From positions 1,550,001 to 1,614,000 of the forward strand of contig JAFEKR010000005.1 in NCBI GenBank assembly GCA_019022495.1: DNA of 64,000 bases. Reading direction: 5' to 3'. This document shows, piece by piece, positions 48,121-59,669 of the stretch. A program made the position numbers and the translations under genes. The number at the start of each line of letters is the position of its first letter. The stretch's first letter is position 1. The notes under the pieces were generated by a model that worked only from the letters and a program-made list of their open reading frames with translations, was not told the origin of the DNA and searched no databases. The DNA comes from Epichloe hybrida. Its lineage: Eukaryota > Ascomycota > Sordariomycetes > Hypocreales > Clavicipitaceae.

Positions 48121-48170
48121 TAATAGCTTCTAATAGCTTATAATAGCTTATAATAGCTTATAATAGCTTA
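48121..48170. repeat. 10-bp minisatellite TAATAGCTTA x5
   Basis: Five adjacent decamers, the first ending in C instead of A, followed by a TATATATTAT tract. Confidence 0.9.
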
Positions 48171-48482
48171 TATATATTATTATAATATATATATTACTTT
48201 TATTACTTATATAACTTAAAATATTATTAATGTTCAAGTTTAATTAAAAATAAATAAGTAATAAATTAATATAATATAAATATAAGTATTTTTAAGTAAA
48301 TTACTATAGAAAAAGCTAGACTTTTTAGTTATTTAGTGTTTAAAGGGTTTTTAAAATATTAATAAAATAAAATTCGTTTCTTTTTTATGTTTTTTAATAT
48401 TATACTATTTATAATTTTATACTAATAAAAAGTAAGTCCTAATATAACTATAAGACTTACTTAGGTATATTTCTCTCTTTTA

Positions 48483-48870
48483 AACTAAAATTACATAACT
48501 AAGTAAAGAGATTACTATATTTATAGTATAACTAATGAGACCCACTTTAAGATCCACTTTTATATATATGTTTTTTTAGCTACAATTATATAACTAAGTA
48601 AAGAGATAATACTAGGTTTATAGTGTAACTAATAGGGCCCACTTTTAGACCCACTTTTGTATATATGTTTTTTTTAGCTACATGTATAAAACTAAGTAAA
48701 GAGATAATACTAGGTTTATAGTAAAACTAGTAGGGCCTACTTTTAGACCTACTTTTGTATATCCTTCTCTTCTTAGCTAAAGTTATATAACTATAAAAAG
48801 GGATTATACTTAGTTTTTAGTATTTAACAAGACCTACTTTTAGAGTTACTTTTAAAAACACTTTATAACT
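48483..48870. repeat. Tandem repeat, four units of about 97 bp
   Basis: Units begin at 48483, 48578, 48676 and 48775 with AGCTA(C/A)A-type starts followed by TATAACTAAGTAAAGAGAT. Each unit contains the blocks ACTAATAGGGCCCACTTTTAGACCCACTTTTGTATAT in more or less RIPed form. The fourth unit is the most diverged. Confidence 0.85.
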
Positions 48871-49035
48871 AAGTAAGTAAGCTAAAAGTAGTATAAATAA
48901 TTAAACTTACTTTTAAAGCTTATTTTTTTATTTACTTAATATTAAAAAAAATAGTATATATATTATAATTATTCTTTATATAATATTTTAACCTTTCTTT
49001 ATAAACTTTTCCTAGGTTTTTTCCTTCTCTTTTAG

Positions 49036-49331
49036 TGTTAGTATCTACAGGATACCATTGACCTACGCGTAGGGTTTTCGGGGTGGACTAAAGTGCACGT
49101 AATTATTATATATTCTAGTTTATCTAAGTAAGTAAAAGAGGGATTAAATAGAACCAAAGAGGGTATGCTATTTATTATAGGAAAAGGGGCCTTAATTAAG
49201 GTTATTAGCAAAGAGGCTATATGTGCTAACCCTAATTATAGCGTGGTTAGGCTAGACATATAGGCCTGTAATGTAACGCGCCTACCTAATCAGAGGCGCG
49301 CACCCTTATTAATATTATGCTTATTCTAACA
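49036..49331 (-). repeat. Copia-A2a LTR
   Basis: 296 bp, starting TGTTAGTATCTACAGG and ending TTCTAACA. It aligns end to end with the three other Copia-A LTRs in the window. Confidence 0.9.
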
Positions 49332-51140
49332 CTAGAAACTCTTTCTCTTTAACATAATTATTAACGCATAATATTAATAAGAGAAGTGAATAGGAATTAA
49401 GGAATGAATGAGATTAAATAATCGTGAATAATATTATAAGAAAAGGGCAAGGGGAAGGGGTATAATAAATAACAAAATCTAATCTGTAAGCCTATGTAAG
49501 GATAAGTAAGCCTAATTCTTAACACCTTTAATCTTATTAGATTAACATAAACGTTATAATTACATAACTCACCCTTTTATCCTAATAGTTACCTTATTGC
49601 TTATAATAAACCTCTTAAATGCCTTATTTAGTAATGCCTTTGTAAATGCATTAGCAAGGTTATTATTCCTATTAATCCATCTAATCTTGTAAATCTCTTA
49701 TTGCTTATATAATTAATAAAGGGCTATGATGTTAATTATAAGACGCTTCTCCTTTATGGTACTAAGCTTAATAAGGCATTTATATAAAGAGTATAAATTA
49801 GTATAGATAATAATAGGAATTATAGGGAGGTTTAATTAATAGGTAATTAACCTAAGTGTTATTAAGACTACATAAGCTATATTAGCACTAGCAACTATGC
49901 CATAGATCTTAGAGGTAAGCACACTTCTCGTGACTCTCTTGCTCTTAGTAAAGCTATAGTGTATGATGTTACCTTAGATTATAAAGGTGCTTTTCTCTTA
50001 GACTTTACTAGCTAGGATAAGCACGTAGCCTAGCTAGGAAGTAAGGTCCTAGTTATTAGTAAATAATCTATCTATAAATATAAAAAGCTTTACCTTTTTA
50101 AGATTAAATAGTATAAACCTTAATCCTTAGCTTAGATTATTAATTTACTATTAAATCTATTAGTTTAGGCTCTTTATATCTTAAGGTAATAGCTCTTAGT
50201 GTTATATAGCAATAGAGAGGTTAAAGCAGGCTTTAGGTTAGTAGATTAAGGTAATGTACGCGCCTTAAGCTTATTATTCTATATATACCTGTTTTAAATT
50301 AGTTAGCGGGATTAACTAAAGCTTTTTACTCTAGCCCTTTTGCCTTAGCGTAATTATATTATTTTTAAGAGTAATAATGCTACTATTAAAGGTTAGTAGG
50401 TTCCCTATGAAAAGGATCTGCTTTAGTTTAGTAGTAAAAGAAGTGGTTTTTAATTAATCTTCCTCTTATTAAGAGAACTCGTGGTTAGATAGTCTAATTA
50501 TATTATTAGTCTGCATCCCTATACACATAAAGGTTAGGTTCTCCTTTATTATTACAAGCAGGTATAAGTCGAACGTAAAGGTTATTATCTAGAGTATTTC
50601 TCTATAGTAATAATAATATATTACCTACTAGTAGGTGCTAGCTTCTATAATACTATATAGAGGCTTAATTACTTATATTATTATGCCTATAGGGTATAGG
50701 TGACGGATTTAGATAGGGATTTAGGCTAGGATTATATAACTAAGAAGCGTTTGTGCTTACACATAGGCCTATGTAATATTATAAAGCTAGAGGATAAGGC
50801 CTAGTAATAATAACGCAGGTGCTATTGCGAGGATTAATCGCTAGCTAGCTTACTAGATTGTTAGGGCCTATGTGAGGATTGCTAGCTTCTCCTTATTACT
50901 GTAACCTTAGATTATAAGCCTTAACTTCTTGTATAGATCTATTATCTTGCCCTTTACCTTGTTAATAATATAGGAATTAAAAATTCAAACTTTACTATGC
51001 TCTCTTTTATTATACTCTATGAATTCGAACATGCCTTGTTTAATTAGAGAATTAATCTTAGCTTTAGTAAATAGCTCAAAGGGTTTACTAGGGGTCTTAA
51101 TAATTCCTTCCTTATATAATTAGATTATAAGCTTAAGGTT
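49036..51140 (-). mobile_element. Copia-A2a: left (3') part of a second Copia-A copy
   Basis: It begins with a 296-bp LTR (49036-49331) colinear with A1 and continues through RNase H and the C-terminal part of RT. It stops abruptly at 51140, where Copia-B begins. It is preceded by TTTAG (49031-49035), which is not repeated after the distant partner LTR at 63963. It is RIPed, though less than A1. Confidence 0.88.
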
Positions 51141-51692
51141 TATTGAAATGTAGGGAGCTAGTTGCCGGCTAGCAACAGCTGTACGGGTGCAAGCTCTACG
51201 GTCGGGGACCAATAGGGCTGCAACGTTAAATTAATTAACGCAACGCAACGGAAGGTTATGGCAGTTATTAACTAATAGAATTCGATTTAGATCACTTTTA
51301 TAATATCTTATAGAGCAATAAAATTGATTTTAGATACGTTGTACAGGCAATGCGGCTGTTGTTGGTTGAGAGGACTAGCTATCTAGCTAGTTAAAAAGAT
51401 CTTCTTTCTCTTATAGACCTACTAACTATATCGGTGGATCCGGGCCGCTAACGGGGTCTTACGGGCTACTTTTGATTTTCCGTAAAATTCATTTATATAC
51501 AAAAACCAAAAAATCGACTCACCACTATACTAGCTAGTAACCCATATGCACTAACTTTTAGTCTAAAAAATAACCTTGTATAAAAAGAAAGCCTTATCTT
51601 TAAGCTTTAATTTACTATATGTAAAACTTTTGTATGACCTCTAGATAAAGAGAAAATTATTGTTAAAGATAGCTATAGGGTAAGTTATGTGT

Positions 51693-51890
51693 AGGGTAAC
51701 CTGCTTATGTTACCCTAGCTTACATCACCCTAGCTTACCTAATTACTAGTGGCGTGGTTATGGCCACACTTGCAGCCACAACGTAATTAACTAATTAGTT
51801 ATCCACACGGTCGGTCGCAGCTGTTGATAGCTGCGACGTAGTTATTAACGGCTGCCCTCGTGACTGTTAATAGCTGCAGTGCAGCTATTA
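51693..51890. other. Cluster of three perfect hairpins in Copia-B 3' region
   Basis: AGGGTAAC / GTTACCCT arms at 51693-51716 (8-nt loop), GTCGCAGCT / AGCTGCGAC arms at 51814-51837 (6-nt loop), and TAATAGCTGCA / TGCAGCTATTA arms at 51868-51890 (1-nt spacer). The stretch is richer in GC and CpA than its surroundings. Confidence 0.75.
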
Positions 51891-52170
51891 GACTTGTAAA
51901 GCAAGCTAGTAATAAGAAGGTTCTTTAACTAGAAAAGGGCTAAAAATAGGTCTTATTTTTAATACCCCCTTTACAAAAGAATTACATTTAAAGCAATTAG
52001 AAGTGTATAAAGAGACTATAAGGAAAAACAACAACTTTTGATAATAATAGATAAAAGGGAAAAACAGGAAAAAATAAAAGACCCCCTTTTTGAATTCCTA
52101 GCTATTGTTAAATATAGCTCCCTTTTTGACGTTGTTTTTAGTTCCCTGTTGAAGGGAATTAGTTGTTAGT

Positions 52171-53883
52171 TTAATAATTATTAAGCCCTAAAAGCTTAAT
52201 AAAAGCCTGATGAAGAGGTCTAGAAAGAGGCTTCGTAAGACTATCTGCAGGCATTGACTTCGTATCTAGATATTCGATCTTAGCTAAACCCTCTAAAACC
52301 TGTTGCCTAATATAGTTAAACTTTAGCAATATATGCTTTGTATAACTATGTAAAGCAGGGTTATAAGCAGTAGTTATAGCGCCTTGATTATCGCAATATA
52401 TCTGGATAGGGGGAGAAATAGGGGTTTTTAGCTCCTTAAATAAGCCCTGAAGCCACTGAAGCTCCCGGAAGGTCTCGCAGATAGCATTAGCTTCAGCTTC
52501 TAGTGTTAATAGAGCTATTATACTAGCTTTCTTTGATTTCCAGCTAATAGGTCCGCTAGCTAGCTTGAATAGATAAGCATAGGTTGATTTTGAGGTCTTT
52601 TTATCCCCTGCAAAATCACTATCGCAATAACCTATTAGGCTTTTGCTAATTAAACCTTTAGGGTCTCCCCTATAGATAATAGTAAGGAATCTAGTCCCTA
52701 ATAGATACCTTAGCAGATTTTTAGCTGCTTTTAGGTGTTCTATATAAGGGCTAGCTAGTGTAGTAGATAACCACTGTAGTATAAAAGCTATATCAGGCCT
52801 TATAAGCAACATTAGGTATATTATAGTCCCTATAATGCACTAGTAAAGCTTGATTTCGCTAGCTATTAAAAGCTTAGTTATTTACGTAGCTAAAACGCCT
52901 GGCTGAAGAGGTATGCTAATAGGCTTACTATCTAGTATATTAAATCGTTTTAAGGCTTCTAATATATACTAAGATTAATGAATTTTCAGTATTCTATTAG
53001 GCCTATCTTATACAATTTGAACCCCTAAGAAGAATTCAGCAGGCCCCCTATCTTCTATTAGATAGACTTTATGAAGTTCCTTTTTAAGCCTTTGGATATA
53101 AGATAAATCCGGTCTAATTAGAAGATAGTCATTAACGTACGTAATGATAAAGGTTTTGGTTGAAGGATTAAAGAAGATAGCTGGGTTAGATATTAAAGGG
53201 TTAAATCCTAGGGATTTAAGCACTAATATTAGCGCTTGTTGCCATTCCCTTAAGCTTTATTTTAGGCTGTATAAAGACTTCTGTAATAAAATTACTTAAT
53301 CTTTAGAAGGTTTCCAGCCAAAACTTCTAGCTAATTTAGCTAGTTTAGGATTTGCCTCAAGGAATTTAATAAACCCTTCTAGAATAACCATATAAATCTG
53401 TTGTTATAGCTTACTATTAAGAAAAGCTCCTATAAAATCGATTTGTTCGATTTCCCAGTTATTCCAAGCCGCTAGGGCTAGTAAAATCCTCTAGCTAGGG
53501 GGAATGCTTGTGGCAGCGAAGGTTTCTAGGTAATCTAGGCCTTCGATTTGCATAAATCCCTTAGTAACGAGTTAAGCCTTATACTTTAAAGGATTATTTT
53601 CTTTATCCTTTTTAAGCTTATAAACAAGCCTATTCTTTAGTACTTTTCGGCCCTTAGGGATTTGATCTTTCCCTATAAATTTAAAAGTACTAGCCTTTAG
53701 AAGCTGTTTGTATTCCTTATACGTGGCTTCTATCCATTTATCCCTTTCAGGGCTAGATATAGCCTGCTTCCAGGTCTTAGGCTCGGGGCTAATAGGATTC
53801 TTTTCCTTTAGCTTCTCCCGTACCTTAAAGCAGATTTCTTTTATGAAATCTAGAGAAGAAGGGGAACTAATATCAACATCCAT
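52171..53883 (-). pseudogene. Degenerate Copia-B pol (RT-RNase H) frame
   Basis: Three frame blocks (53883-53572, 53223-53008 and 52812-52171) are separated by stops that mostly look like CAA/CAG-to-TAA/TAG or TGG-to-TAG changes, as RIP makes. The protein is the DNA-copying polymerase and RNase H of a fungal retrotransposon. The first Asp of the catalytic pair is Asn, so no activity is expected. Confidence 0.85.
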
Positions 53884-56819
53884 AGGGTCGATATTAGGGT
53901 CGAAATCGATAATTTTGTCAAAATCGAGGTCCGAAGTCGAAACCTGATTTCCTGGTTGAGTTATAGGCTGCGCCTGTATGGGATCCGCTGGAATTAAGCC
54001 TTTAGGGGGTTCTTTAGGGCCTGTAGGTGGTTTTTCTTGACCTACAGGGATACCTATGTTGTCTATAGGGTAATCCTTTGAACCTTGGTCTAGATATTGT
54101 TGATTTTTATTTTCTAGATCATTTTCCCCCTCTAAAGGGTTATCCCCTATAGAAATCCTAGGTAAGCCTTTAGAAACAGGGCCTATGCTATTATAACCTA
54201 GCTAATACCCTGTAGCGTGTTTAATATTTAATTATTCCTTAGGTTTATAGGGTTTTACTAATGCTTTATAAAATAGTATAGTAAGGTAGTAGTCCCGCTA
54301 ATAAACCATCTAAAGGGTGTTTAACTAGTGGAGTTTAAGCTAGAGCCTAGTAAACTTATAGTGTTTAGAGAACTCTAAAAGAAGTTCTAGGAGGCACTAA
54401 TCTTAGTGCACTTTAACTTACTTTATCCGCTAAGAGTAAAGATAGATATATCTAGTTATGTAATTAGAGCTATACTCATAATATTAGTGCTAGGTAGCTA
54501 GCACCTAGTAGCGTATTTTTTAAGGAAGTTAACTAATATTAAGCTTTATTACTTAACCCTAGACGCTAAGTTATTAGTAATCTAAGAGGCGTTTTAGGCC
54601 TAGAGACACTACCTTATGTATTTAACTCACTAGATTATAGTTATAATAGACTACCTTAATTACAAGTACCTAGCTATAAAGCTAAAGCTATCTAGTAGGT
54701 AGGTAACGGCGTTAGACAAGCTCTATCTATTTAATTTTAGGATTAAATATTATGTAAGTAAGCTAAACCCTACTAATACCCTATTAAGAAGAGTAAATTA
54801 TATTAGTAAGAAGCATAGGGCAGAGGCTATATTCTTATAGCTACCTAACTTCTTAGCTAAGTTTATAAATACTAAGTAGTAAGGGCGCTATATATATAAT
54901 AGTGTAGTTACAAGCCCTAAGGTTATATTACTTAGTGTAGTTAATGGTTTGTTATGAGATTACTATAAGGGCTATTCTAGCCTCTAGGGTTTTAAGAAGA
55001 TATAACTTAATTATATTATTAAGAAACCTAATAGTCCTACAAAGCCCGTGAGTGGTACGCTAACTAGGTCCGCTAATTATAAGCAGCGAGGTTACGCCTT
55101 GTCTGTGTTATTTAATGTTTCTATAAGTCTAGCGAGCCTATGGGTTAGGAGTCTAGCTAGGTTAGTAGTTAGTAAGTAATGTAAGCGCCCCCTTAAAACG
55201 CTGCTTAGCTATAATTTATCTATAAGTCTAAAAGCATACTATAAGCTAGCTACTTATAGTAGTATTATAGTAAGAATATAGGTAGTTTAGCAAACCTTTT
55301 CTAAGTTTGTGTGTAACGCTTATCCTAAGTATATAGAATTAGAGACTCTAATTTAAGTTATATTGTTTTAAGTATAGTAAGGTAATAACTTTGCTATAGG
55401 TTAAAGAAAGCTGCTTAAGAGTAGTAACCTAGAAGCGTTATAGATATAGTCTATTAGGCCCTCTAAGCTATTAATATTTAAGAATAGAGTTTTTATTCTA
55501 GTAGGTATAAGGAAGGAAGTTCTAATACTTACTTATAATAACCTAGTAGTAGGCTACTAGGGAGTTAGTAGGACCCTTTGCTAAATTATAAACTAGTACT
55601 ACTAGCTATTAATAAAGAAAGACACTAAGTTATATATACAAACTTACGTAAGCTATTAAACTTTAAAGCTAAGGCACCACAAACCCTATAGTAAGCTAGC
55701 AGTGCTACTAGTGCCTGATTAGCCTTTTTAAGAATTATTAATAGACTTTGTCATAGGGCTGCCGCCTGTGAAAGATATAAACTAGACTTACAATATAATC
55801 TTAGTTATTATAGACTATTTCACAAAGTATAGTATTTATATCCCTATTTTAACGCGTATAACTAGCAATAGGTTAGCTACTATATTCTTAGAGTATGTTT
55901 TTAGGGATTATAGCGCTCTAAAGGGCATTATTATAGACTAGGGTTTAACTTTCACTAGCGGGTTTTAGATAACCTTCTGCTACCTTATTATAACTAAGTA
56001 GCGACTAAGCACCGCGTTCTACCTATAAATAGATGGTTAGACAGAATGTCTAAACTAAGTTTTAGAGTATTATTTAAGAGCCTTTACTTACTTTAACTAA
56101 ACTAATTAGGCTAATAATCTTTTAATAGCATAGTTTGCGTATAATATAAGCGTCTATTTAACTTATAGCTATACCCTAGCTAAGGCGCTGTAAGGCTATA
56201 ACCCTAGGGGACTATAGTAAGTGGTTACGGATATTCCTATAGTAAACAACTAAGTAAAAACTCATACTATTACGCTAAGAGATAAACACATAGTAATTAA
56301 GCAGCTTCTAAGTAACTTATAGGTCTAGTATATAAAGTACTATAATAAGAAGCAAACCCTAATAAAGTTTAATATAGGTAACTATATTTTATTATCTATA
56401 AAGAATATTAACTTATAGTAACCTAGTAGGAAGCTAAGTGTGAAGTACCTAGGCCCTTATAAAATTAAAAAGGTAATTAGTACTTACGGACTTATGTATT
56501 AATTAAGGCTACCACGTAGAACGCGTCTATATAATGTTTTTAATATTACTAACCTTAAACCATTTGTAAGGGACCTATCTAGCGTAGAAGATACGTCCTT
56601 ACTATAAGAGAACGTTGCGAATAATAAGCAGGAGTTTAAAGTTAAGAGAATTATATTATATTAGTATAACAGGAGATATTAGAAATACCTAGTTAAGTAG
56701 AAGGGCTATAATACTTTAGAAAATTCTTAGGTAAAGAAAAGAGATTTTATTATAATAAATATTATTAAGGATTATAAGCAGTAACTAAGTAGCTAGTTTA
56801 CGGACATAGAGGTGTATTT

Positions 56820-58719
56820 AATAGAGTTTAGATAGCAGTAGTAATATATAAAGAAAAAAAATCTAGATAATTTCTTAGATAACCTAACTTATAGCTACTT
56901 CACACCGATTACTTTATTAACACATTAGGCACCTAACCCTTAGTAGTCCTACCTATGCTAATAAGGGCAAAGGATTTATCCTTATTATTAGAAGAATCCC
57001 CCTCTCTATATATATATATACAAAGCTTACTAGGAAGGTCTAGTGGCCTAACATAAGTAGGAAGTGTGGATGTATTAGTAGTAAGCTACTAGTGAGTTAG
57101 TAAAGCTATAAGCTAGAGCGTAGGAAGTATATATAAATAGGAGGTTCTACATAATAAAATATAAGCTATTAGAAATATCTATCTAGACTTCTAGATTAAT
57201 AGTATTACTAAGTAGTAATATAGTAACTTATTTATTAGCATTAGCCTTACATATAACTTCCGCTATAAGTTACGCTTACCTTACCTAACTATGCTTATTA
57301 GTATTTTTAGTGGTTAAGAGCGTATTATAAAGTTTATGTTTTACGCGTATTAGACGCTAGTAGTATATTAGTAGTAACTAAGTTATAGAAATAAGGGGCA
57401 TATATATTATTAAGAAAGTATAGATTATTATTAGGATTACTATAAGCATTAATACGCTTAAAGAGCGTATAGTATAACTAGGCAAACTAAGTAAGATACT
57501 AGTAGTATATTAGTATATATATTAGTAGTAAGAAAAGGGAGGATATACCCTAGAATAGTCTTTATTATTTTGCAAATAATATATGTATTTTATTAAGTTA
57601 CCTACGTAAGTTAGTAATAACCTATAGCAAGATAGCAGTGAAGTTATACTTAGGGAATTAGTACACTCTATTAGGATAGATTTACTCTCTATAAGATATT
57701 ATAGCTTTACGCTATTACTATCTTTAGGAGCAATTACCTATATTACTACTTACTATATATAGTGTATATAAGGAATTTTTATTTTACTAGTACTACTAGC
57801 TATAAGTTAGTAGGGTAGGCGCTAGGGGGATATAGATATTATACTTATATAGAAATTTTAAAAGCTAAATATTTCTTACTAGGAGACTTTATAAGGGATA
57901 GCATAGGAGTCTTTACACTAGGGGGAGGTAGTAGTAGCGGAGTAGTTACTTATATTAAAGATATTATTAACTACTAGTAAGTTAGTAGTAATATACTATA
58001 AGAAAACTTATAGGTAAAAGGTAAGAAACTAATGTTTTAGCATTTAAGAGGATTTAGATATTTTAGATAAGGATAGATATAGATAATAAAGTGATGCTAT
58101 AGGATATTAGTAATTACTATAAGAGAAGCTATAAAGCTACTAGTTTATAGGTAAGGGTAACTTATAATATTAAGGGAGAATATAAAAGGAAGAAAAAGTG
58201 TGTGGAAGTAAGGGAAAGCAGGCCTCTTTTATATTAGCCCTAGACCCCTAAGTAATCTACGCGCTGTGTGTAGCTAATCTAGGAATTATAACATTTATGG
58301 TTATAGCTACTACTAGTAAATACATATACTAGCTACAAACTCCTAGCAAGATTAATATAACATCCCTAATATTAGATAAGAAGTTATTTATTTTAAATAG
58401 TATATATTACCTTATCTATTTAACCTAATCATAAAACTTAACACTAATAGTTTACCTACTTAGCGCTAATAACTTGTTAGATAGAGATATATATGTTAAA
58501 GGTAATAAAGCAGTAAGTATATAGCTACCTATAATCTAGTAATTATAAGAAGGGCTACCCAGACCCCTATAATATCTATCTTACTATTTAAAGCGGACGT
58601 AATACTACACACTAATAGTATAGCTAGTAATATAGATATTACTACGGGTTATACGTAGTAAACACACACTAGCTAAGCAGCTCTTTATAATTAAGGATAA
58701 TTATATATTAGGGGGGCAG
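56820..58719. other. RIPed 3' non-coding part of Gypsy-D
   Basis: 1.9 kb between the chromodomain and the 3' LTR. It is very rich in TA, CTA and AGTAGT steps, with many stops in all frames. No second domain was found. It ends with a polypurine-like GGGGGGCAG directly before the LTR. Confidence 0.5.
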
Positions 58720-58988
58720 TATATTAGGGGCATGGAGGCTAGGGAGTCACGGACAGGATAGTCACATAATGGAGCCCTTAGATAAGCCCTAGATTACATA
58801 GATAACTAAGTAGCTACTAGGTAGCTATATGTACGTAGTAGGGTATTTAGACAAGGACTGCCCATAAGAGTTATAGGAGGTTAGAGTTTAAAACCTTTAT
58901 GCACCCACCCCTAAGTAGTAGCTCTCTAGCTACGACCAAGAGTCTCAGCCTTCACTCCGTTTGTATCTCTCCCACCACAGTCGTGACA
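58720..58988 (+). repeat. Gypsy-D 3' LTR
   Basis: 269 bp beginning TATATTAGGGGC (probably TGTATTAG before RIP) directly after the purine run GGGGGGCAG and ending CAGTCGTGACA. The next base starts Copia-A sequence, which fixes the right border. It is much less RIPed than the internal part. Confidence 0.75.
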
Positions 58989-59398
58989 ATAAGGCCTAGC
59001 AATAACAACGCAGGTGCTATCGCAAGGATTAATCGCTAGCTAGCTCGCTGGATTATCAGGGCCTGTGTAAGGATTGCTAGCTTCTCCTTATCACCGTAAC
59101 CTTAGATTACAAGCCTTAACTTCTCATACAGATTTGTTATCTTGCCCTTTACCTTATTAATAATATAGGAATTAAAAATTTAAACTCTACTATACTCTCT
59201 TTTATCATACTTAATAAATTTAAACATGCCTTATTTAATTAGAGAATTAATCTTAGCTTTAGTAAATAGCTTAAAGGGTTTACTAGGGGTCTTAATAATT
59301 CCTTCCTTATGTAATTAGATTATAAGCTTAAGGTTAGAGCTTTCCTTAGATAATAGAAAGACATTAGTCTTATCTTTTATTTAATCTATATAATTAAC

Positions 59399-59479
59399 TG
59401 TTAAAATATATTGTTAAAAATATATAAGGCTTTGTAATCCTAGGTTCAGTCGGATCGGTCCACTCTTTTGATTTCAACA
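59399..59479 (+). repeat. 5' LTR of the miniature element
   Basis: 81 bp, identical to 59670-59750, with TGTT...AACA ends. Very short for an LTR; it contains ATATATAAGG, a possible TATA-like box. Confidence 0.92.
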
Positions 59480-59491
59480 GGTTATGAGCCC
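59480..59491 (+). other. Primer-binding site for initiator tRNA-Met half-molecule
   Basis: GGTTATGAGCCC is the reverse complement of GGGCTCATAACC, the anticodon stem-loop of eukaryotic initiator tRNA-Met. Drosophila copia is known to be primed by a cleaved 5' half of this tRNA. There is no spacer from the LTR. Confidence 0.85.
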
Positions 59492-59493
59492 GG

Positions 59494-59583
59494 TGGCGCA
59501 GTGGTTGTGGCTCACTGTAGCGTATTAGCCCGCCCACCATAGTGGAGCACTGCTCTGCGAGGCAAGGTTATGGGTTCGAACCC
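59494..59583 (+). other. tRNA-like segment with Pol III A and B boxes
   Basis: TGGCGCAGTGG at 59494-59504 fits the A-box consensus TRGYNNANNNG, and GGTTCGAACCC at 59573-59583 fits the B box. The 68 bp between them are longer than in an ordinary intronless tRNA, and the acceptor and T stems do not pair well. This is therefore a tRNA-derived promoter module or fossil rather than a working tRNA gene. Confidence 0.65.
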
Positions 59584-59669
59584 TGCCGAAAAAATAATAA
59601 CAAGAAATTCAATTGCTAGTATAAGCCTAACCTCCAATAAGGCACCTGGATATACAATTCCAGGGGGAG

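Larger units (their letters stand above)
51141..54200 (-). mobile_element. Copia-B: 5'-truncated Copia retrotransposon fragment with RT and RNase H
   Basis: A minus-strand element in which long pieces of frame survive. A linker reads into the RT start at 53883-53572 (PEPKTWKQAISSPERDKWIE). RT palm follows at 53223-53008, where the catalytic YVDD reads YVND. RNase H is an intact 213-codon frame at 52812-52171 (GYCDSDFAGDKKTSKS; IYCDNQGAITTAYNP; TKHI). Gag, protease and integrase are missing, because the element is cut near 54200. The 51141-52170 part beyond the stop should be 3' UTR and LTR, but the LTR inner edge could not be fixed. The left edge shares 45 bp with 47918-47962. It inserted into Copia-A2a after AGGTT. 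Confidence 0.85.
54245..58988 (+). mobile_element. Gypsy-D: 5'-truncated Ty3/Gypsy chromovirus
   Basis: A plus-strand element that starts inside the RT/RNase H region. RNase H is at about 54420-54700 (PVAYFLRKLTN, LTLDAKLLVI). Integrase is at about 55480-56220 (FLIDFVIGLPP-like, IIVIIDYFTKYSIYIPI, IDGQTECLNQ, with TAG stops where Trp or Gln codons are expected). A chromodomain follows at about 56625-56760 (YLVKQKGYNTLENSQ, originally KWKGY...ENSW by family pattern). The 3' LTR is at 58720-58988. Gag, protease, most of RT and the 5' LTR are missing. The chromodomain places it among chromoviruses, whose integrase tail targets heterochromatin. It is followed directly by Copia-A sequence starting ATAAG. 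Confidence 0.85.

Noticed and set aside
48483..48870. CRISPR-like array
   Set aside because: The units are fully tandem without unique spacers, and the host is a eukaryote.
59480..59590. Functional tRNA gene
   Set aside because: A and B boxes are present, but the interval between them is too long, the acceptor and T stems do not pair, no clear anticodon arm forms, and the segment lies between a PBS and a PPT of an LTR element.
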